From Ambrosia x helenae (taxonomy: Eukaryota > Streptophyta > Magnoliopsida > Asterales > Asteraceae), in the NCBI GenBank assembly GCA_030844895.1, contig CM061226.1, positions 114,872,574-114,936,573 of the forward strand: a stretch of DNA of 64,000 nt, in the 5' to 3' direction. The notes under the pieces were generated by a model, which was not told the origin of the DNA, made no database searches, and saw only the letters and a program-made list of their open reading frames with translations. Of this stretch, positions 60,901 through 64,000 are shown piece by piece. Positions within the stretch are counted from its first letter, which is position 1. Every line of letters begins with the position of its first letter. A program made the translations under genes and the position numbers.

Positions 60901-63017
60901 TTTAATATTTAGGGAGAAGAAATACTCGAGTCAGGTAACTGGGCCAAAACAAAACTATGTGTCTATACTTTTCTACTCTCGTAAGACCCAAAGTTGAAGT
61001 CTATGTCAGAATAAAAACACTATTCTTTTACACTTTTGGATCCAGCGATTTTCAGTTTAATTAATGTGATCACTTATTTAGCAAGTATAGGCTGATATTT
61101 TTTATGCATTTTCATGAATACAGAAGCTTGGAGATATAATGGAAATGACTTTTGGTGGTCGCTATGTTATATTGTTGATGGCCCTCTTCTCCATCTACAC
61201 GGGTTTGATATATAACGAGTTTTTCTCGGTTCCTTTTGAGTTATTTAGTCCCTCAGCATATGCCTGTCGTGATGCTGCGTGCAGGTAGTTTATCAGAAAC
61301 CCATCCCCACACATACTAAGGTCTCTGTTGTTCTATCTCTTGATATCTTCCTGCTTTTGTGCAGCGAGGCTACCACCATAGGCTTGATAAAGGCGCGTGA
61401 CACATACCCGTTTGGTGTGGATCCTGCATGGCATGGGAGTCGAAGTGAATTGCCATTTCTCAACTCTCTAAAGATGAAAATGTCAATTCTTATTGGGGTA
61501 GCCCAAATGAACCTTGGAATAATACTCAGCTTTTTCAACGCTCTATACTTTCGGAATCCTGTGAATGTCTGGTAAGTTTGGTGGATTTCTAGATTTGTTT
61601 CTGCTCACCTATGGCAACTTTACTGATAATATTTTCTAATTTTGCAAATTCCAGGTTTCAGTTCATTCCCCAGATGATCTTTTTGAATGGTCTGTTTGGT
61701 TATCTTTCCGTCCTGATTATTTTAAAGTGGTGCACTGGTTCGCAAGCTGATTTATATCATGTAATGATATACATGTTCCTTGGCCCAACTGATGATCTTG
61801 GTGAAAACCAGCTTTTCCCAAACCAGAAGACAGTTCAGGTATGATTCTTCTAGCAACAGTAATATTCATTTTTGGATAAAAAATTATATTATAAAAACAT
61901 GACATGGGTCATTTATTTACCAGCTTGTGCTGCTACTGCTCTCTCTAATTGCTGTCCCGTGGATGTTGCTACCCAAGCCTTTCATTTTAAAGGCACAACA
62001 TAACAGAGTATGTAATTTTTTTCACCATGTAAACACACTTGTTTTGTTTTCTCATGTTCATATGATAGCGCTCTTTCTAATTTGCACATTTTGTTTCATG
62101 GCTTTCTAGAGACATCAAGGTCAGTCCTACACACCCCTTGAAGGGACAGAAGAATCTTTGCAGGTAGAGGCAGGTCATGATTCACATGATCATGAAGAAT
62201 TTGAGTTCAGTGAAGTATTTGTTCATCAACTCATTCATACAATAGAGTTTGTACTTGGGGCGGTGTCGAATACAGCTTCATACCTTCGTTTATGGGCACT
62301 TAGGTATATATATTGTTACATCTCTCAAAAAAATAATATTATGGTTTGTTTGTGAGAAATTTAGCAGATTTCATGTTTTAGTAGTCTAAAGTTTAGGATC
62401 TGTGAGCTTTGTGTTCTTGGTTTGGATGTTAAAAGTAATGTGATGTTGATTACCGATATTATAATGGCACTAGACAATAATATTAAATGAACAAATTTGC
62501 CATCAAGAATAACATGACCAGCAATTGACTCTGACTCCATTATTGCTGTAAAATCTTGACTTATGACGTACTTCTCTTTCAGCTTGGCGCATTCGGAATT
62601 GTCAACTGTGTTCTACGAGAAGGTTCTGCTTCTTGCTTGGGGGTAAGTTTTTTCTTGCAAATAATCAAAATTTTTAATTCAATTTTTTTTTTTTCAAAAA
62701 AAGTCATAATGGTCAATTTACAAGACAATAATAACATATGATTATTTAGTTACTACTGCAAACTTTTAACACACATTTTCCTTAACTGGAAACTTGTTTT
62801 GAATGTGCACAGGTACAATAATTGGATTATTCTTATTGTGGGCATAATTGTGTTCATCTTTGCGACGGTTGGAGTGTTGCTAGTGATGGAAACCTTAAGT
62901 GCCTTTTTGCATGCATTAAGGCTCCACTGGGTGGAGTTCCAAAACAAGTTCTATGAAGGAGACGGGTACAAATTTGCGCCTTTCTCATTTGCATTACTGG
63001 GCGATGAAGACGAATGA
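54989..63017 (+). CDS. V-type proton ATPase subunit a (VHA-a2/a3-like)
   Basis: Subunit a of the membrane V0 sector forms the proton half-channels of the V-ATPase; a2/a3 types act at the tonoplast. Exons: 54989-55141, 56310-56354, 57499-57621, 57707-57814, 57946-58056, 58142-58314, 58863-59000, 59576-59683, 60248-60355, 60534-60682, 60781-60934, 61124-61284, 61365-61571, 61655-61838, 61924-62007, 62110-62303, 62583-62642, 62813-63017. Sum 821 residues, normal for the family. The N-terminal cytosolic half begins CCPPMDLFRSEPMHLVQV. The membrane half has FGDWGHGI, GLIYNEFFS and YLRLWALSLAHSELS, which holds the conserved channel arginine. A missing G near 58278 breaks exon 6; bridging it restores the conserved VDEAVIDPNSGEK. 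The ATG at 54989 is the first in frame; an in-frame leader upstream lacks ATG. A decayed copy of exon 1 and a hAT MITE lie in its introns. Confidence 0.95.
55550..56225 (+). repeat. Tandem duplicate of VHA-a exon 1 and flanking intron
   Basis: This is a second copy of about 55013-55550, inside intron 1. It contains a relic of exon 1 (about 55550-55680) with the motif 'gatggatctgttccgttcag', then GCAGTTAGTACAACTTATTG. Small indels have broken its frame, including a roughly 7-base insertion of the 'gtcagaa' type. Intron sequence after each copy also matches, for example the 'cttgcaaaataat...aggag' block near 55420 and the 'cttgcaaagtaat...aggag' block near 56092. Confidence 0.85.
59734..60153. 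mobile_element. hAT-like MITE in a VHA-a intron, 404 bp
   Basis: The body is 59742-60145, beginning CATAGTTATTAAAGGCG and ending CTTTTGACAACTATG, imperfect inverted repeats. ATAGACAC is repeated exactly at 59734-59741 and 60146-60153. The ends are rich in AGGCGC motifs, the same style as the MITE in the DRD1-like intron at 13205-13600. It lies between exons 8 and 9, clear of splice sites. Confidence 0.85.
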
Positions 63018-63260
63018 GCCAATTGGCATCTTCAAACCTTCATCTAGCATCATCCAGCAATCAGCAGTCATGCTGGTTCTGCTTCCCATGTGTGATTTTA
63101 CTTTTTTGCCCCTTTAGTTTGAACAATATTTAAATTGGACAACAATATTTAAGCATTGGTTCCACCAATAAGCAGCATTCTAGTAAAAGCATGTGCCTTG
63201 TAGCTATGTGAAGTGCTATAACAATTTGTTCCATGGCTTTTTGGTAATAAAGATTTGTTT
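63018..63260 (+). terminator. VHA-a 3' UTR with polyadenylation signal
   Basis: AATAAA lies at 63246-63251, about 230 bases after the stop, a normal plant distance. The T-rich upstream part fits a plant 3' UTR. Confidence 0.5.
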
Positions 63261-63515
63261 ATTTATGTAAATTTCTGTAGACACAAAAAGAAATTTTAAT
63301 TTGCAATAACGAAAATAATAAGTTTTAATGGAAAATGATAAAGTCACCAAGTCTTTAAATTGGTGCTTGTCATGCTGTAAAATGAAAATTTAAACACACT
63401 AATCTACAACTTTATTCTCTTGATAATATTCATACATGAGTTGCTACAACTTCAAAGATGATAGAAACTTCACAAAATCAACTAAAGAGGTCAAAATTCC
63501 CTCTCTAATACACAA

Positions 63516-63559
<44 letters not shown>

Positions 63560-63740
63560 GACATCCATGAAGCTACAAACCACCTACCTCAACCTCGAGG
63601 CCTAAATCAAATACTAAAATTGGTGGACCTTTTTCTAAAACTAAAAAAAACACATCATAAAACGTGAAGGTAAACGATAATTATAAAATTATAACTATTT
63701 GCATAATAAATACAATAAAAAAGACTTGTAGACTACTAAG
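63261..63740. other. AT-rich spacer with long T run
   Basis: No gene was recognised. A T run of about 35 bases lies at 63520-63554. Confidence 0.5.
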
Positions 63741-63968
63741 TTAGACCTTCCGTAGTGGGGAAGAAATATAACGCCCCCCTCTCCCTTTTAATTGGTTGAA
63801 AAAAGGTGACACACCCCCCAATAAAAATTGGCGTTATAAATATAACGCCTGACACCATTTTTTTCAATTTTAAAGAAAAATAGCGCCCCATAAAGCCCCC
63901 CTGTAATGGTGTTTGGGCGCTATTTTTCATTTTTAAGCCCAAATAACGCCCCACTACACATGGTCTTA
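63741..63968. mobile_element. Tourist-like MITE, 222 bp
   Basis: The body is 63744-63965. GACCTTCCGTAGTGGGG on the left pairs with CCCCACTACACATGGTC on the right with a few mismatches. TTA is repeated on both sides (63741-63743, 63966-63968). The inside has several ATAACGCC/GGCGCTAT inverted motifs and could fold on itself. No coding capacity. Confidence 0.85.
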
Positions 63969-64000
63969 AAGGTTTGTCCTCATAAGTACAAACAAAAACC

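Overview
This looks like nuclear DNA of a flowering plant. Genes are split by many GT-AG introns, the intergenic DNA is AT-rich, and most of the window is LINE, SINE, LTR, Helitron, hAT, Mutator and Tourist material. The repeat style suggests a eudicot, perhaps Asteraceae. That placement is inference from general resemblance, not something the sequence proves. No RNA genes, CRISPR arrays or organellar segments were recognised.

Four conserved host genes can be read, all on the + strand. (1) 934-3455: an intronless CrRLK1L receptor kinase (malectin-like ectodomain, one membrane segment, Ser/Thr kinase). (2) 12853-18284: a five-exon SNF2 remodeller of the DRD1/CHR35 type, which acts in RNA-directed DNA methylation. 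(3) 35912-45305: a 24-exon kinesin-7 with a C-terminal RING finger (KIN-7D-like). (4) 54989-63017: an 18-exon V-ATPase subunit a (VHA-a2/a3-like). The four do not form a known pathway.

Each of the four genes carries one or more single-base indels that break its frame: 3, 6, 1 and 1. Nearly all lie in short homopolymers. After compensation every gene gives a length that fits its family (about 840, 952, 1043 and 821 residues). Consensus error is therefore at least as likely as pseudogenisation.

Between the genes lie, in order: a Tourist MITE; a tandem tRNA-like array that abuts a decayed 5.4-kb L1-type LINE (minus strand); a duplicated leader of the DRD1-like gene whose upstream copy holds a hAT insertion; several LINE fragments; a Mutator-like element with about 325-bp terminal repeats; SINEs with target-site duplications; at least six non-autonomous hAT elements; a 1.57-kb LTR element; and a 718-bp Helitron candidate. 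The V-ATPase gene has a second, decayed copy of exon 1 inside intron 1.

I did not find a convincing new biological system. The most useful leads are the exon duplication in VHA-a, the internal empty-site pair upstream of the DRD1-like gene, the Gly/Arg-rich exon in that gene, the chimeric small LTR element and the tRNA-like array next to the LINE.
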